A stretch of 42,324 nucleotides of DNA from assembly GCA_964526785.1 (NCBI GenBank), contig CAZGMJ010000045.1:1-42324 (forward strand), written 5' to 3'. Under the pieces are notes generated by a model that did not search any database, had not been told where the DNA came from, and saw nothing but the letters and a program-made list of their open reading frames with translations. Numbering within the stretch: the stretch's first letter is position 1; the number at the start of each line of letters is the position of its first letter. This stretch comes from CAZGMJ01 sp964526785. GTDB taxonomy: Bacteria > Planctomycetota > Phycisphaerae > Sedimentisphaerales > Anaerobacaceae. Made by a program: the position numbers and the translations under genes. Below are positions 23,938 to 32,605 of the stretch, piece after piece.

Positions 23938-26547
23938 ATGTATTGTCACCGTAGGCTAAGCTGTATTGCTCGCAATCAGCGCATCTATGGGTGTCTGATC
24001 GTCTTCGTCCTGTCCCTGGGGAGCGGAGAAAGGGCTTTGGCGGACTTCGAGAGTGGCTGGCCGGCGCATGTGGAGCGAACCTGGGTAGGACCGGACTATT
24101 GGGCAAATCGCCTCCAGGACTGGCGTATCAGAGGCGGGCGTCTGGAATGTCTGGAGGGCAGCGCGTCGAAGCCGATGCGTACGGTTCACCTTCTGACCGA
24201 GCGATTGAACGACAACTACGGTGAATTCAGGATGCGAGTTCGGACCGGCTTGATAGGTGCTGAGGCTTCCGCGCGAGCCGCAACGGGCTTCTTGATCGGT
24301 GCGGGGCGTCGTTTGGATTACCGTGCGGCGGCGCTGATACATCACAGTCCCGGGCCGGGGGCCGGTCTCTTTGCCGGCGTTGATGGTCAGGGATATCTCT
24401 TCATTCGCGACCTGGAGCAGCCGGATGCTCCGGATGTGGTGCGCTCGCGGCGGGGCCTGCAATCTGTCGATGAAATCGAGATACGACTGGAGGCACGCCG
24501 TGCGGAGGGCAAGTACTGCCTGATTCTGGCGGCGGCGAGCGTCAGTGGGGGACAAGGCGTCGGCAGCGTTAGTGTAAACGAGATCGAGTTGGACCGTCTC
24601 GAAGGAAACGTGGCGCTGGTATCACATCCGGGAGACTGGTCTGAGCGCTTCTGGTTTCGTGATTGGTCGCTGGATGGATCGAAGTTCCGAACGGAACGGG
24701 AGAACACTTGCGGCCCGATCATTTCGGCCCAGCACACGTTGAGCCGAGGTGTTTTGAAGATGACGGCGCAACTGATGCCGATTGGTCAGGCGGACAACCA
24801 AACGGTCACGCTGCAGGTATCGCGGGAGAGTTCGTGGACGACCGTTGCAGAAGAGCGAGTCGTGGCGCCGGGATGGACGGCTACTTTCAAGGTAGAGGAC
24901 TGGAATGCCGCTTCGAACGTCCGTTACCGACTGCTGTACGATTTGAAGACTGCCGACGGTGAAGCCGAACAGTACGAGTGGGGCGGCACGGTGCGAAGAG
25001 ATCCGGACAGCGCACGCGAAATAGTTGTTGCCGGCTTTACCGGAAACCACAATGTGCGCCACCCCGGTGTCGATCGCGGTACCTACACATGGACTCAGGA
25101 CTGGTTATGGTTTCCGCACACGGATATTGTCGAGCATGTGTCGCGCCACAAGCCCGATCTGCTCTTCTTCAGTGGCGATCAGGTTTACGAGGGAGCAAGC
25201 CCAACGAGTGCAGATAGAAGTGGAAATGCATCGTCCTATCTGGACTACATGTATAAGTGGTACCTGTGGTGCTGGGCGTTTCGCGATCTGACGAGGGATA
25301 TTCCGTGCATTTGCATTCCGGACGACCACGATGTGTATCAGGGCAATCTCTGGGGGGCGGGAGGCCGGAAGACGAACAAAGATGACAGGGGGGGCTACGT
25401 TATGCCTGCGGATTTTGTACGCATGGTGGAGCGAACGCAGTGCAGCAATCTGCCCGATCCCTATGATCCTCGACCGATAGAGCAGGGCATTGGCGTGTAC
25501 TATACGGCTATGGACTATGGCCGCATCAGCTTCGCCATTCTCGAAGATCGCAAATTCAAATCGGGTTGCGCGGGCCTGGTCCCGCCGACTACCAGCGGCA
25601 GGGCGGATCATGTGGTCGATCCGTCATTCGACCCTGCTACCGCCGATGTGCCAGGGGCCACGCTGCTGGGAGACAGACAACTCAGGTTTCTGGAGGACTG
25701 GGCGACGAATTGGCGCGGCGTTGACATGAAGATGGCATTATCGCAGACGATGTTTGCCAATATGGCCACGCATCATGGACCGAAGCTGAATTATCTCGTT
25801 GCGGATTATGATTCCAACGGCTGGCCGCAGACAGGGCGGAACAAAGCCCTTGACCTTCTGCGTCGCTGTTTCGCCTTTCATTTGGGGGGCGATCAGCACC
25901 TGGCCACAATAGTGCATCATGGTATCGACAATTGGGGCGATGCCTGCTGGTCGTTCGTTGTCCCCTCGATTGCGAACTTCTATCCCCGCGCCTATCGTCC
26001 GAAACAGCCGGGCCGCAATCTGCCCGATGGCGCCCCGGAATTTATGGGACGGCATCTAGATGGATTCGGGAACAAGGTAACGGTCTATGCGGCCACCAAT
26101 CCGGGCGAGTCCATGGAACGCGAACCGGCGGCGCTGCATGACAAGATGCCCGGATACGGAATCGTGAAGCTGGACAAGAAGGACAGGACCATCACCATGG
26201 AATGTTGGCCTCGCTTCGTCGATCCGCGAAGAAGCGGCGCTGGGCAGTACGAAGGATGGCCCATGACCATACGGCAGACAGATAATTATGCCCGGGACGC
26301 TGTCGCCTATCTGCCCACGATCAAAGTCAGCGGAATGCGCGATCCCGTTCTGCAAATCATTAACGAGCGGAACGGGCGGGTCGTCTATACGCTGCGAATA
26401 GAGGGGAAAACCTGGCGTCCGAAGGTTTTTGAGCCGGGAGCATATACAATCAAGGTCGGAGAACCCGGCACGGACGAGATGGAGACATTGCGGAGTGTGC
26501 AATCTATTACGGCCGACGGCGCGGGGGAAATAAGGGTTCGGTTCTAG
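23938..26547 (+). CDS. PhoD-family alkaline phosphatase-like metallophosphoesterase with N-terminal sandwich domain
   Basis: This is an 869-residue exported protein. The ATG follows AAGGAG by eight bases. A signal peptide lies within the first 45 residues (GCLIVFVLSLGSGERALA). The first part (about 50-220) looks like a concanavalin/laminin-G-type beta-sandwich (DFESGWPAHVERTWVG, GEFRMRVR, ATGFLIGAGRRLDYRA). The catalytic PhoD-type domain follows: REIVVAGFTGNHN, LLFFSGDQVYEGAS, CICIPDDHDVYQGN, ISFAILEDRKFKSG, and later FHLGGDQHLATIVHHG. These supply Asp, Asn and His metal ligands. PhoD enzymes release phosphate from phosphodiesters or monoesters outside the cytoplasm. It is divergent from the polyphosphate cluster, which suggests a common role in phosphate supply. 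Confidence 0.9.
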   Translation: MYCHRRLSCIARNQRIYGCLIVFVLSLGSGERALADFESGWPAHVERTWVGPDYWANRLQDWRIRGGRLECLEGSASKPMRTVHLLTERLNDNYGEFRMRVRTGLIGAEASARAATGFLIGAGRRLDYRAAALIHHSPGPGAGLFAGVDGQGYLFIRDLEQPDAPDVVRSRRGLQSVDEIEIRLEARRAEGKYCLILAAASVSGGQGVGSVSVNEIELDRLEGNVALVSHPGDWSERFWFRDWSLDGSKFRTERENTCGPIISAQHTLSRGVLKMTAQLMPIGQADNQTVTLQVSRESSWTTVAEERVVAPGWTATFKVEDWNAASNVRYRLLYDLKTADGEAEQYEWGGTVRRDPDSAREIVVAGFTGNHNVRHPGVDRGTYTWTQDWLWFPHTDIVEHVSRHKPDLLFFSGDQVYEGASPTSADRSGNASSYLDYMYKWYLWCWAFRDLTRDIPCICIPDDHDVYQGNLWGAGGRKTNKDDRGGYVMPADFVRMVERTQCSNLPDPYDPRPIEQGIGVYYTAMDYGRISFAILEDRKFKSGCAGLVPPTTSGRADHVVDPSFDPATADVPGATLLGDRQLRFLEDWATNWRGVDMKMALSQTMFANMATHHGPKLNYLVADYDSNGWPQTGRNKALDLLRRCFAFHLGGDQHLATIVHHGIDNWGDACWSFVVPSIANFYPRAYRPKQPGRNLPDGAPEFMGRHLDGFGNKVTVYAATNPGESMEREPAALHDKMPGYGIVKLDKKDRTITMECWPRFVDPRRSGAGQYEGWPMTIRQTDNYARDAVAYLPTIKVSGMRDPVLQIINERNGRVVYTLRIEGKTWRPKVFEPGAYTIKVGEPGTDEMETLRSVQSITADGAGEIRVRF

Positions 26548-26696
26548 GAACGGGTTTATACAGCAAGGGCCACAGGTTGACAGAAGCCTGCGGCCCAATG
26601 GCGTTTCATTCACCCACCTCTTGCTGGTTCGTTGTACTGCTTGTCCGAAGATATGTCCGAATTAGAACGATAATTGGCCCGGTCGAGTCGCCCAGC

Positions 26697-26972
26697 CTAT
26701 CCATCCGACCGAAGCTGATGCTCGTCGATTTTCTCCTTCAGGTACTCGGTAGAACGATCGAGGGCCTCTCGGCCCAGCGCTATGGCCTTGTGCATGCCGC
26801 TGTTGAAGGATTTCGCGAAGTCGTCCGACTTCAATATCGCATCGATAGTGCTCTTCTGATCCGCCTTGGCGGTCTGTTGCTCCGGTGCGGGCGACAACGC
26901 ATAGATCGCCGTGGCGAATCCTGCGAAATACACCACGAGCAATAGCACGAGTTTGCTTCTCCAGCCTCTCAT
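26697..26972 (-). CDS. Small membrane-anchored or exported protein
   Basis: This 91-residue protein starts MRGWRSKLVLLLVVYFAGFA, an anchor or signal peptide, with AGGGGAG about nine bases before the ATG. The rest is a charged helical domain (AKADQKSTIDAILKSDDFAK, ALDRSTEYLKEKIDEHQL). No family was recognised. It converges with the PhoD-like gene and is separated from the aminotransferase gene by about 200 bases. Confidence 0.7.
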   Translation of the reverse strand: MRGWRSKLVLLLVVYFAGFATAIYALSPAPEQQTAKADQKSTIDAILKSDDFAKSFNSGMHKAIALGREALDRSTEYLKEKIDEHQLRSDG

Positions 26973-27175
26973 AATCAGCTTCTCCCCTCTTTAAAGATAA
27001 TACTTCTCCGGTCTTCCCCAGCCGGTCATCCTTGCAGGCCTCTACCTAATATGTACGATATGCAAGGGGGTATGCCAAATCGCAAACGTGGTATTTGGGC
27101 AATACTGCTTCCAAATCCGGACTCGCGGAATGAAGGCAGCGCGCCCGTTAATTGGACGGAGGTACCGAAAGCCGC

Positions 27176-28294
27176 CTATAGGCTGTCGACTTCCTTGATG
27201 AGCGTTTCGCAGACGAGTCGGACGTCGTCATCGGTGAGATTGTTGTAGAACGGCAGAGCTATCGTCCTCTGGCAGATGGATTCCGTAACGGGGAAGTCCC
27301 CTTCCTTACAGCCAAGTTCCTGTGCAATGAAGGGCTGGAGATGTACCGGAGGGAAGTAGTTGCTTACCTGGATGCCGTTTTCGCTCATTCTGGAAAGCAG
27401 TGTATCGCGTTGCGCGAGCGTGTAATCATCCGACAGACGCACCACGAACACGAACCAACTCATATCGCAACCTTCCGGTTCCCTGGGTACGATCAATCGC
27501 GAGTCGTCGCTCAGTATCTCTCGATATCGGTTTGCCACGTGCTTGCGTTTGGCCTTGATTTCCTCTATGCGCGAAAGCTGCACGATTCCCAGGGCGCAAT
27601 TGATATCGCTTAGGCGGAAGTTGTAGCCCAGTCTTTCGTGGCCGAGCCAGCCACCCTGTCTGCCCCTGCCCTGATTTCTCAGCGATACGCACATGTCGGC
27701 CAGTTCGTCGTCGTCTGTGAGAATCATGCCACCCTCACCGGTGGTGATCTGCTTGTTCGGATAGAAGGCAAAGACGCTCATATCGCCGAAAGCCCCCGCT
27801 TTTCGACCATTCAGGGCCGATCCGAGCGCCTCACAGCTATCCTCAATCACATGCAGATCATGTCGCTGTGCTATCTCGCAAACATGATCGAGCCCGGCCG
27901 GGCTGCCGAATACGTCTACCGGGAGGATTGCCCTGGTCCTTTCCGTGATCTTTGATTCAATCTTTGCCGGGTCGAGATTCAACGTCTCCGGATCGATGTC
28001 CGCAAATACGCATTTGGCTCCGGTCATCATGATGGAAGTAGCCGAGGCGATAAAGGTAAACGGAGTGGTAATGACCTCGTCGCCCGATCCGATGCCGAGA
28101 GCACGCAGGCACAGGAACAGACCGCTGGTGCCGCTGTTTACTGCTACCGCTCGCCGGACGCCGATATACTCGCAGAAGGCCTGTTCGAATTCCGACAGCT
28201 TCGGGCCCAGTGAGAGATTGGGGCTGCGCAGCACGTTGCATACGGCTTCGATTTCCTGTTCTGTGATGTCCGGTCGGGATAAGTGGACCTGCAT
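27176..28294 (-). CDS. DegT/DnrJ/EryC1/StrS-family PLP aminotransferase
   Basis: This is a 372-residue sugar aminotransferase or dehydratase of the DegT family, acting on nucleotide-linked keto sugars for surface glycan or secondary-metabolite synthesis. Motifs are AVNSGTSGLFLCLRALG (cofactor phosphate site), TPFTFIASATSI, VIEDSCEALGS (cofactor-stacking and Asp residues) and FYPNKQITTGEGGM, with the lysine that forms the PLP Schiff base. GYNFRLSDINCALG and the C-terminal YFPPVHLQP are also typical. Length is normal. It stands alone here with no sugar-nucleotide genes beside it, so the substrate is open. Confidence 0.95.
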   Translation of the reverse strand: MQVHLSRPDITEQEIEAVCNVLRSPNLSLGPKLSEFEQAFCEYIGVRRAVAVNSGTSGLFLCLRALGIGSGDEVITTPFTFIASATSIMMTGAKCVFADIDPETLNLDPAKIESKITERTRAILPVDVFGSPAGLDHVCEIAQRHDLHVIEDSCEALGSALNGRKAGAFGDMSVFAFYPNKQITTGEGGMILTDDDELADMCVSLRNQGRGRQGGWLGHERLGYNFRLSDINCALGIVQLSRIEEIKAKRKHVANRYREILSDDSRLIVPREPEGCDMSWFVFVVRLSDDYTLAQRDTLLSRMSENGIQVSNYFPPVHLQPFIAQELGCKEGDFPVTESICQRTIALPFYNNLTDDDVRLVCETLIKEVDSL

Positions 28295-28598
28295 GCTATA
28301 TGCTCTCCATCATGCTCAGTGGTTGGCCAACGGCCGTCTTGACAAACGGTCCGCATTGTAACGATCCCGCCCGATAAGTCAATGGACGATCTGGTCTCCG
28401 AATTTCCCACGCAGCGGTACGTCGCTGGTCGTCGAGGCATTTCTGTGCACACTGGCCGGGATATTATGGGGCGTTGCGTTCGACTTTCCATGCGTTTGAT
28501 TGCCGTAAGATGCCGATTTGCGCCCAATACGCTAAACATGCTGTCCGCAATTGCCGAAAAAAGGGTCGGTTCGAATATATAGTGATAGGGTCTGAGAG
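28295..28598. other. Divergent intergenic region
   Basis: These 304 bases lie between the divergent aminotransferase and regulator genes. A possible promoter for the regulator (TTGCCG at 28551-28556 and TATATA at 28576-28581, 19-base spacer) is weak. No coding frame was accepted. Confidence 0.35.
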
Positions 28599-29177
28599 AT
28601 GGCTAAAGGCAAAAACGTATTGACTACCGGCGACGTGGCCAAAATCTGCAATGTGGCCCCGCGAACCGTATCCAAGTGGTTTGACAGCGGTCAGTTGAGA
28701 GGGTATCGCATACCCGGCAGCAAGGATCGGCGTATCCCAATGACCGAGTTGATTCGTTTCATGAAGGCGCACAATATGCCCACGGATGAGCTTACCGGAG
28801 GGAAGGTGCGCGTGCTGGTGGTGGACAGCAACAAAACGTCGGCCGAGGCGCTGGCGGACGCACTCAGTAGTCACGACGAGTATGATGTGCATACGGTTGG
28901 GAGCAACTTCGAGACCGGGTCTGCGGTACAGAAGTTGAATCCGGGCGTAGTTATTATCAATCTGCTCGCGCAGGATATCCACGCCAGGAGCATTTGCGAC
29001 AATATCCGCAGTGATGAAGACCTGCAGGGGATCAAGATCGTTGCCCTGGCGAACCATTTGAGCGAGTCTGAGGCTTCAGCGCTGCTGAGTCAGGGATTCG
29101 ATACGTACGTTTGCGATATGCAGAATGCCGGGGAAATCCTCAGAGCGGTCGAAGAACTGACATCTGTCGTGTGCTAA
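28599..29177 (+). CDS. HTH (excisionase/MerR-like) protein with degenerate receiver domain
   Basis: This is a 192-residue regulator. Residues 7-60 form an HTH_17/BldC-type DNA-binding domain (LTTGDVAKICNVAPRTVSKW, then GYRIPGSKDRRIP wing and MTELIRFMKAHNM). Residues 69-190 have the layout of a response-regulator receiver (RVLVVDSNKTSAEALADAL, VVIINLLAQDIHA, IKIVALANHLSESEA). The phosphorylation machinery is missing: the usual phosphoacceptor Asp is Asn121, only Asp76 of the acidic pair remains, the Thr/Ser switch position falls at Ala151/Asn152, and the conserved Lys is replaced around Cys172/Asp173. It is therefore expected to act without phosphorylation, perhaps through dimerisation or a ligand. 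The target is unknown. Confidence 0.85.
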   Translation: MAKGKNVLTTGDVAKICNVAPRTVSKWFDSGQLRGYRIPGSKDRRIPMTELIRFMKAHNMPTDELTGGKVRVLVVDSNKTSAEALADALSSHDEYDVHTVGSNFETGSAVQKLNPGVVIINLLAQDIHARSICDNIRSDEDLQGIKIVALANHLSESEASALLSQGFDTYVCDMQNAGEILRAVEELTSVVC

Positions 29178-29245
29178 GGGGATACGGCCGCAAGCGCAAA
29201 TGTGCCTAGTTCTCGCAACCCGAACCGTGGCCCGATTCCGACGAC

Positions 29246-30040
29246 TCAGTCCCCCAGATTCGCCATCCAACTCGGCCAATCCACTGGCCCCATCGACACA
29301 TCATAGTTGCGGTGCCACTTAAGCCGCCACAACTCCTTCAACCCCACGCGACGGACTGCCCAGTCCATGAACACCACGTTTATTGAACCGGTGTGCCGAT
29401 TGATACAGAATATCCGCATTTCATCGCCGCCGGAGCCGACACCGGTACGCGGTTCACCCTCGAACTCGGGCGGTTGATCGGTTGCATACGGCTGTGCATC
29501 GGCTCTCCAGGAGGCGTCAGCCATGACAGGCACATTGCTCAGGCCGCGGTATTCGGCGTGGCGCCAGTAGTTCTCTTCGTCCCGATGGTTTTCGTCATAT
29601 ATCCACTCGTTCAGCGCGTAGCTCCCGTAACGGTTGCCCCGCTCATCCTCGATCACTGCGTAACGAATCGGGGCCCCCTCGGTTCTCGTCCTGGTGGTGG
29701 TCGGGCAATACAGAAGGGCTTCCGTGTCGGCGTAATACTCCTTCAGCTTTTTCATCCAGGTGTAGCCCAGGTAGCCCGGGAAATGCCGGTCGTTGTCATC
29801 GAGATACATCGACCAGGCGAGCCCCCAGTTCTTCAGCCGGCTTTGGCAGACAACGGTCCGTGCCTGGTCTTTAACACGGTTCAGGGCGGGCACCAAAATC
29901 GAGAGCAACAAGGCGATGATGGATATCACGACGAGCAATTCAATGAGGCTGAAGGCCTTTTTGGCACGATGGTGCCGTGGGGATGTGCAACGACTCACAG
30001 CGGGATTGTTCGAGGTCCGTATGTCGCCCATGATGACCAT
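29246..30040 (-). CDS. Prepilin-like exported protein (type II pseudopilin N-terminus)
   Basis: This is a 264-residue protein. AGGGGAG precedes the ATG by eight bases. After a long basic leader comes the prepilin cleavage/methylation motif KAFSLIELLVVISIIALLLS, processed between A and F by a PilD-type peptidase. VCQSRLKNWGLAWSMYLDDN and a C-terminal block (RHTGSINVVFMDWAVRRVG, then LKELWRLKWHR) are typical of large paralogous families in Planctomycetota (relatives of the DUF1559/H-X9-DG proteins). In this variant the DG is DW. These proteins are exported and probably assemble or attach at the cell surface; individual functions are unknown. It has its own promoter and is a paralog of the next gene upstream. 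Confidence 0.88.
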   Translation of the reverse strand: MVIMGDIRTSNNPAVSRCTSPRHHRAKKAFSLIELLVVISIIALLLSILVPALNRVKDQARTVVCQSRLKNWGLAWSMYLDDNDRHFPGYLGYTWMKKLKEYYADTEALLYCPTTTRTRTEGAPIRYAVIEDERGNRYGSYALNEWIYDENHRDEENYWRHAEYRGLSNVPVMADASWRADAQPYATDQPPEFEGEPRTGVGSGGDEMRIFCINRHTGSINVVFMDWAVRRVGLKELWRLKWHRNYDVSMGPVDWPSWMANLGD

Positions 30041-30135
30041 TTTCAGCTCCCCTGTAACCTACCACCTGTCCTGGAAGCCGGCAAAGCTCTTTGGCTTAAC
30101 CGACCAAATACCCACAGACTTCTTCTCCATCTAAC

Positions 30136-30165
30136 ATTATATCAGCATTTTGGTGCTTCCAACAA
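30136..30165 (-). promoter_or_regulatory. Sigma-70-type promoter
   Basis: On the minus strand TTGTTG (30165-30160) and a perfect TATAAT (30141-30136) are separated by 18 bases. Transcription would start near 30129, about 90 bases before the prepilin-like start codon at 30040. An AT-rich run lies just upstream (TTTTTTTCAAAAAAA in this orientation). Confidence 0.65.
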
Positions 30166-30322
30166 CGATTTTTTTGAAAAAAATTCCGATAATATGCCTT
30201 GCAGATCGCGCGCAGTGGAGCAATTGTGGCTCTGCAGGCAGCGTTAAAGCGTATCCGGCCGCACGCGTAGAGCCCCCGCAGCGGGGTTGGAAATTACTGC
30301 GAGAATGGTAACAGCGGGCCTG

Positions 30323-31144
30323 TTAGTAGTCGGTCAGGCGTCTCATCCATTGGGGCCAGTCGTCGGCGGCCACTCCGCCGGCCTGCGTCCACGGCCCGTT
30401 CGTTTCGTAACCACGATGCCACTGAAGCGTCCAGAGTTCTTTGAGGCCCACTTTTCGCACGCTCCAATCCATGAACAGCATATGGATGAATGCGTCGTGC
30501 CTGCTGATGCAGAACTGCTTCATTTCGTCGCTCGTTCCGAAGTTGCCTACCCCGACCTCGCCGTCAAAAGTGGGGGGGCTGTCGGTGTGTCGTGGCCATG
30601 CATCATGCCAGCTTCCGTCGCCAAAGACGGGGATGTTGTTTCTGCTGACCGTCTTATTGCCTGGAGAGGTCGTATTGTTGTTCACGTTTTTCCAGAACCA
30701 CTCTTCCAGCCGACTGCCTCGATCGTGAGTCATTCTGTTTGTCCAACTATTGATACTATAACTACTTACAACGTGCCACTGGAGGCCGCTCGGTGTGTCA
30801 ATGTCGCGTTCCCATGAGGCTAGCGGCCCGAAACCGTGTCTTGATATAAGCTTGGTGGCCATGGGGCAGAGGAGCATGTCGTCGTTGTCGTTGAAGTATG
30901 GCCGCAGCGCGTTCATCCAGAGCGTTGTCTCGTTAATGTCCCACCCGGGGTTGAAATCGCCATTGTGTTCATCGGTGTACATAGCGAACATCAGGCCCCA
31001 CTGCTTGAGATGGGCCTGGCACATGACGCCTTTGGCCTGTTTGTTGACCCGTTGCAAAGCAGGCATCAGGATCGCCATCAAAAGCGCTATAATCGCAATG
31101 ACGACGAGCAATTCGATCAAGGTAAATCCGTGTTTTCGTACCAT
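30323..31144 (-). CDS. Prepilin-like exported protein, paralog
   Basis: This is a 273-residue protein. The ATG at 31144 is preferred over a GTG at 31159, because it leaves the normal short leader MVRKHG before FTLIELLVVIAIIALLMAIL and has GAGG about nine bases upstream. The family blocks are VMCQAHLKQWGLMFAMYTDE near the N-terminus and RHDAFIHMLFMDWSVRKVG, LKELWTLQWHRGYE and DDWPQWMRRL at the C-terminus. These match the neighbouring paralog closely, and the two probably arose by tandem duplication followed by divergence of the middle. The role is as for the paralog: an exported pseudopilin-like protein of unknown function. Confidence 0.88.
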   Translation of the reverse strand: MVRKHGFTLIELLVVIAIIALLMAILMPALQRVNKQAKGVMCQAHLKQWGLMFAMYTDEHNGDFNPGWDINETTLWMNALRPYFNDNDDMLLCPMATKLISRHGFGPLASWERDIDTPSGLQWHVVSSYSINSWTNRMTHDRGSRLEEWFWKNVNNNTTSPGNKTVSRNNIPVFGDGSWHDAWPRHTDSPPTFDGEVGVGNFGTSDEMKQFCISRHDAFIHMLFMDWSVRKVGLKELWTLQWHRGYETNGPWTQAGGVAADDWPQWMRRLTDY

Positions 31145-31213
31145 TGCCCTGTTCCTCACATTTTGGAAATCGTTATATACGCATACGACCCGAGGCTTTA
31201 GTTAGCCACTCGT

Positions 31214-31242
31214 ATTATACATATTATGGACGAATGTGTAAA
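31214..31242 (-). promoter_or_regulatory. Sigma-70-type promoter
   Basis: On the minus strand TTTACA (31242-31237) and a perfect TATAAT (31219-31214) are separated by 17 bases, giving a start near 31207. This lies 63 bases before the prepilin-like start at 31144. It is the best sigma-70 promoter in the window. Confidence 0.7.
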
Positions 31243-31261
31243 GGTCGCCCGCCGGATGGAC

Positions 31262-31810
31262 CTATTCCTGACGGTGCTTCTGTATCATGCGCGATTGCAG
31301 CCTGACAAGCGCTGCAGCACTGATCGTTCGAGCACTCAAGTCGTTATACACAACCCTGTATTCCCCGTTGGGCATTTTCCAGTGCATCAAAATCGCGTGC
31401 CTGTCCTCCGGATCGGCACTTTCGCCGTAGAACGTTACGTCTCGGCCCTGTCGCACCAGGTCATCATAGAAGTTCTTCAGGCTTTCAATCAGGTCCGAAC
31501 GGGCCGCACTTTCGCCCCCAAAGCCGTATCTCAACAGCAGTTTGCTGTCCTGATAGACGCTCGTGCCCGACCCGTTTCCGAGATGAAACAGGCCCGAAAG
31601 AAGCAGGATAGCGACCAAAATCGCGGCCGCAGCAATCGACCGGCTCATCCGGAAATCCACGACGACGTTCACCGTGTTCCAGTTCACCCGATGACGGATG
31701 AGTCTGCCCGGGATATGGTCCTTTATCTGGGACCCGAGGTCCGCGCGAGGATTCTCCTGCGTTGCCTCAGCCAATTCATCCAGCAGTTGAATGATATGAT
31801 CCTGTTTCAT
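31262..31810 (-). CDS. Single-span membrane protein, putative anti-sigma factor
   Basis: This 182-residue protein has a cytoplasmic N-terminus (MKQDHIIQLLDELAEATQEN), one membrane helix at about residues 57-76 (RSIAAAAILVAILLLSGLF) and a periplasmic C-terminal domain (SVYQDSKLLLRYGFGGESAA, HAILMHWKMPNGEYRVVYND). Its ATG overlaps the stop of the ECF sigma gene (ATGA), as is usual for sigma/anti-sigma pairs. No zinc-binding HxxxCxxC motif is present, so if it restrains the sigma factor it does so with a different cytoplasmic domain. The role rests mainly on gene position and topology. Confidence 0.7.
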   Translation of the reverse strand: MKQDHIIQLLDELAEATQENPRADLGSQIKDHIPGRLIRHRVNWNTVNVVVDFRMSRSIAAAAILVAILLLSGLFHLGNGSGTSVYQDSKLLLRYGFGGESAARSDLIESLKNFYDDLVRQGRDVTFYGESADPEDRHAILMHWKMPNGEYRVVYNDLSARTISAAALVRLQSRMIQKHRQE

Positions 31811-32436
31811 AATTGTTGATTCTGGTTCTTGCCCGTCATTTGCTTTCTAAGGGCTTTCAGGGCACGGTTCAGACGGCTCTTGAAAGTACCCTGCCTGATG
31901 CCCGCCGCACCGGCGCCCTCAGCGATTGTCAAGTGCTGCAGATAGTGCAGCACGATAACCTGACGCAACTTCAAAGGCAGCCTCATCACAGCACATCGCA
32001 GTCTTTCAACGTCCTCCGCCTGGCCCAGCCTGTCGGGCCCAGACTCTCTGGTCTCCGCCACCTCGATACGCTCGATTTTCTTCGCTTCTTTGCCTTTATT
32101 CTTGCGCCAGTGGAGCCTGGATACATTAATCGCTATGTGATAGAGCCACCCTTTAAGGGCCTTGCCGTCGCGGAGCTGACCGATGTGATACCACGCATTG
32201 AGAAAACTCTCCTGCGTCAGATCCTCACTGGTCTGCTCATCGTGCCCCAGACGGCGCATAAAAAGGTAAATCTGGTGATAGTAGGCATCGACCAACTCTT
32301 CAGCGGCCGTCCTGTCACCGTTGCGAAGTCGGGCCGCAAGAACGTCCTGCTTATCCAGTCGAGCTTGTTCGTTTTCCCCATTAGGATGCGCCGAAGGCGG
32401 GGACTGTTCCGAAGTTTTTGGCCTTTTTTCCACCAT
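31807..32436 (-). CDS. ECF-type RNA polymerase sigma factor
   Basis: This is a 209-residue sigma-70 family protein of the extracytoplasmic-function type. An N-terminal polar tail (about 30 residues) precedes region 2 (AAEELVDAYYHQIYLFMRRL, EDLTQESFLNAWYHI, GWLYHIAINVSRLHWRK). Region 4 follows (RCAVMRLPLKLRQVIVLHYL, LTIAEGAGAAGIRQGTFKSR). The start at 32436 avoids an unlikely extension across the neighbouring gene; the ribosome site is poor. It overlaps the putative anti-sigma gene by four bases. Target promoters cannot be read from the window. The nearby prepilin-like genes carry ordinary sigma-70 promoters instead. Confidence 0.92.
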   Translation of the reverse strand: MVEKRPKTSEQSPPSAHPNGENEQARLDKQDVLAARLRNGDRTAAEELVDAYYHQIYLFMRRLGHDEQTSEDLTQESFLNAWYHIGQLRDGKALKGWLYHIAINVSRLHWRKNKGKEAKKIERIEVAETRESGPDRLGQAEDVERLRCAVMRLPLKLRQVIVLHYLQHLTIAEGAGAAGIRQGTFKSRLNRALKALRKQMTGKNQNQQL

Positions 32437-32605
32437 AAGAAGCTCTATACCATCACCGCCAAGTGTACTTTCACAATGGGAGCGAGGCAACGAAAAACGG
32501 TATTTACAGCCGAATTTGGCGGACGTTATATGCCCATAGCCCCAACGACACGAGCGAATGGAGCTCCCCGAAGTGTTTGCTCTGGTCCTGCGGAGCACCG
32601 CAGCA

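Noticed and set aside
28560..28585. GGTTCGAAT resembling a tRNA T-loop
   Set aside because: No matching acceptor, D- or anticodon stems can be drawn around it.
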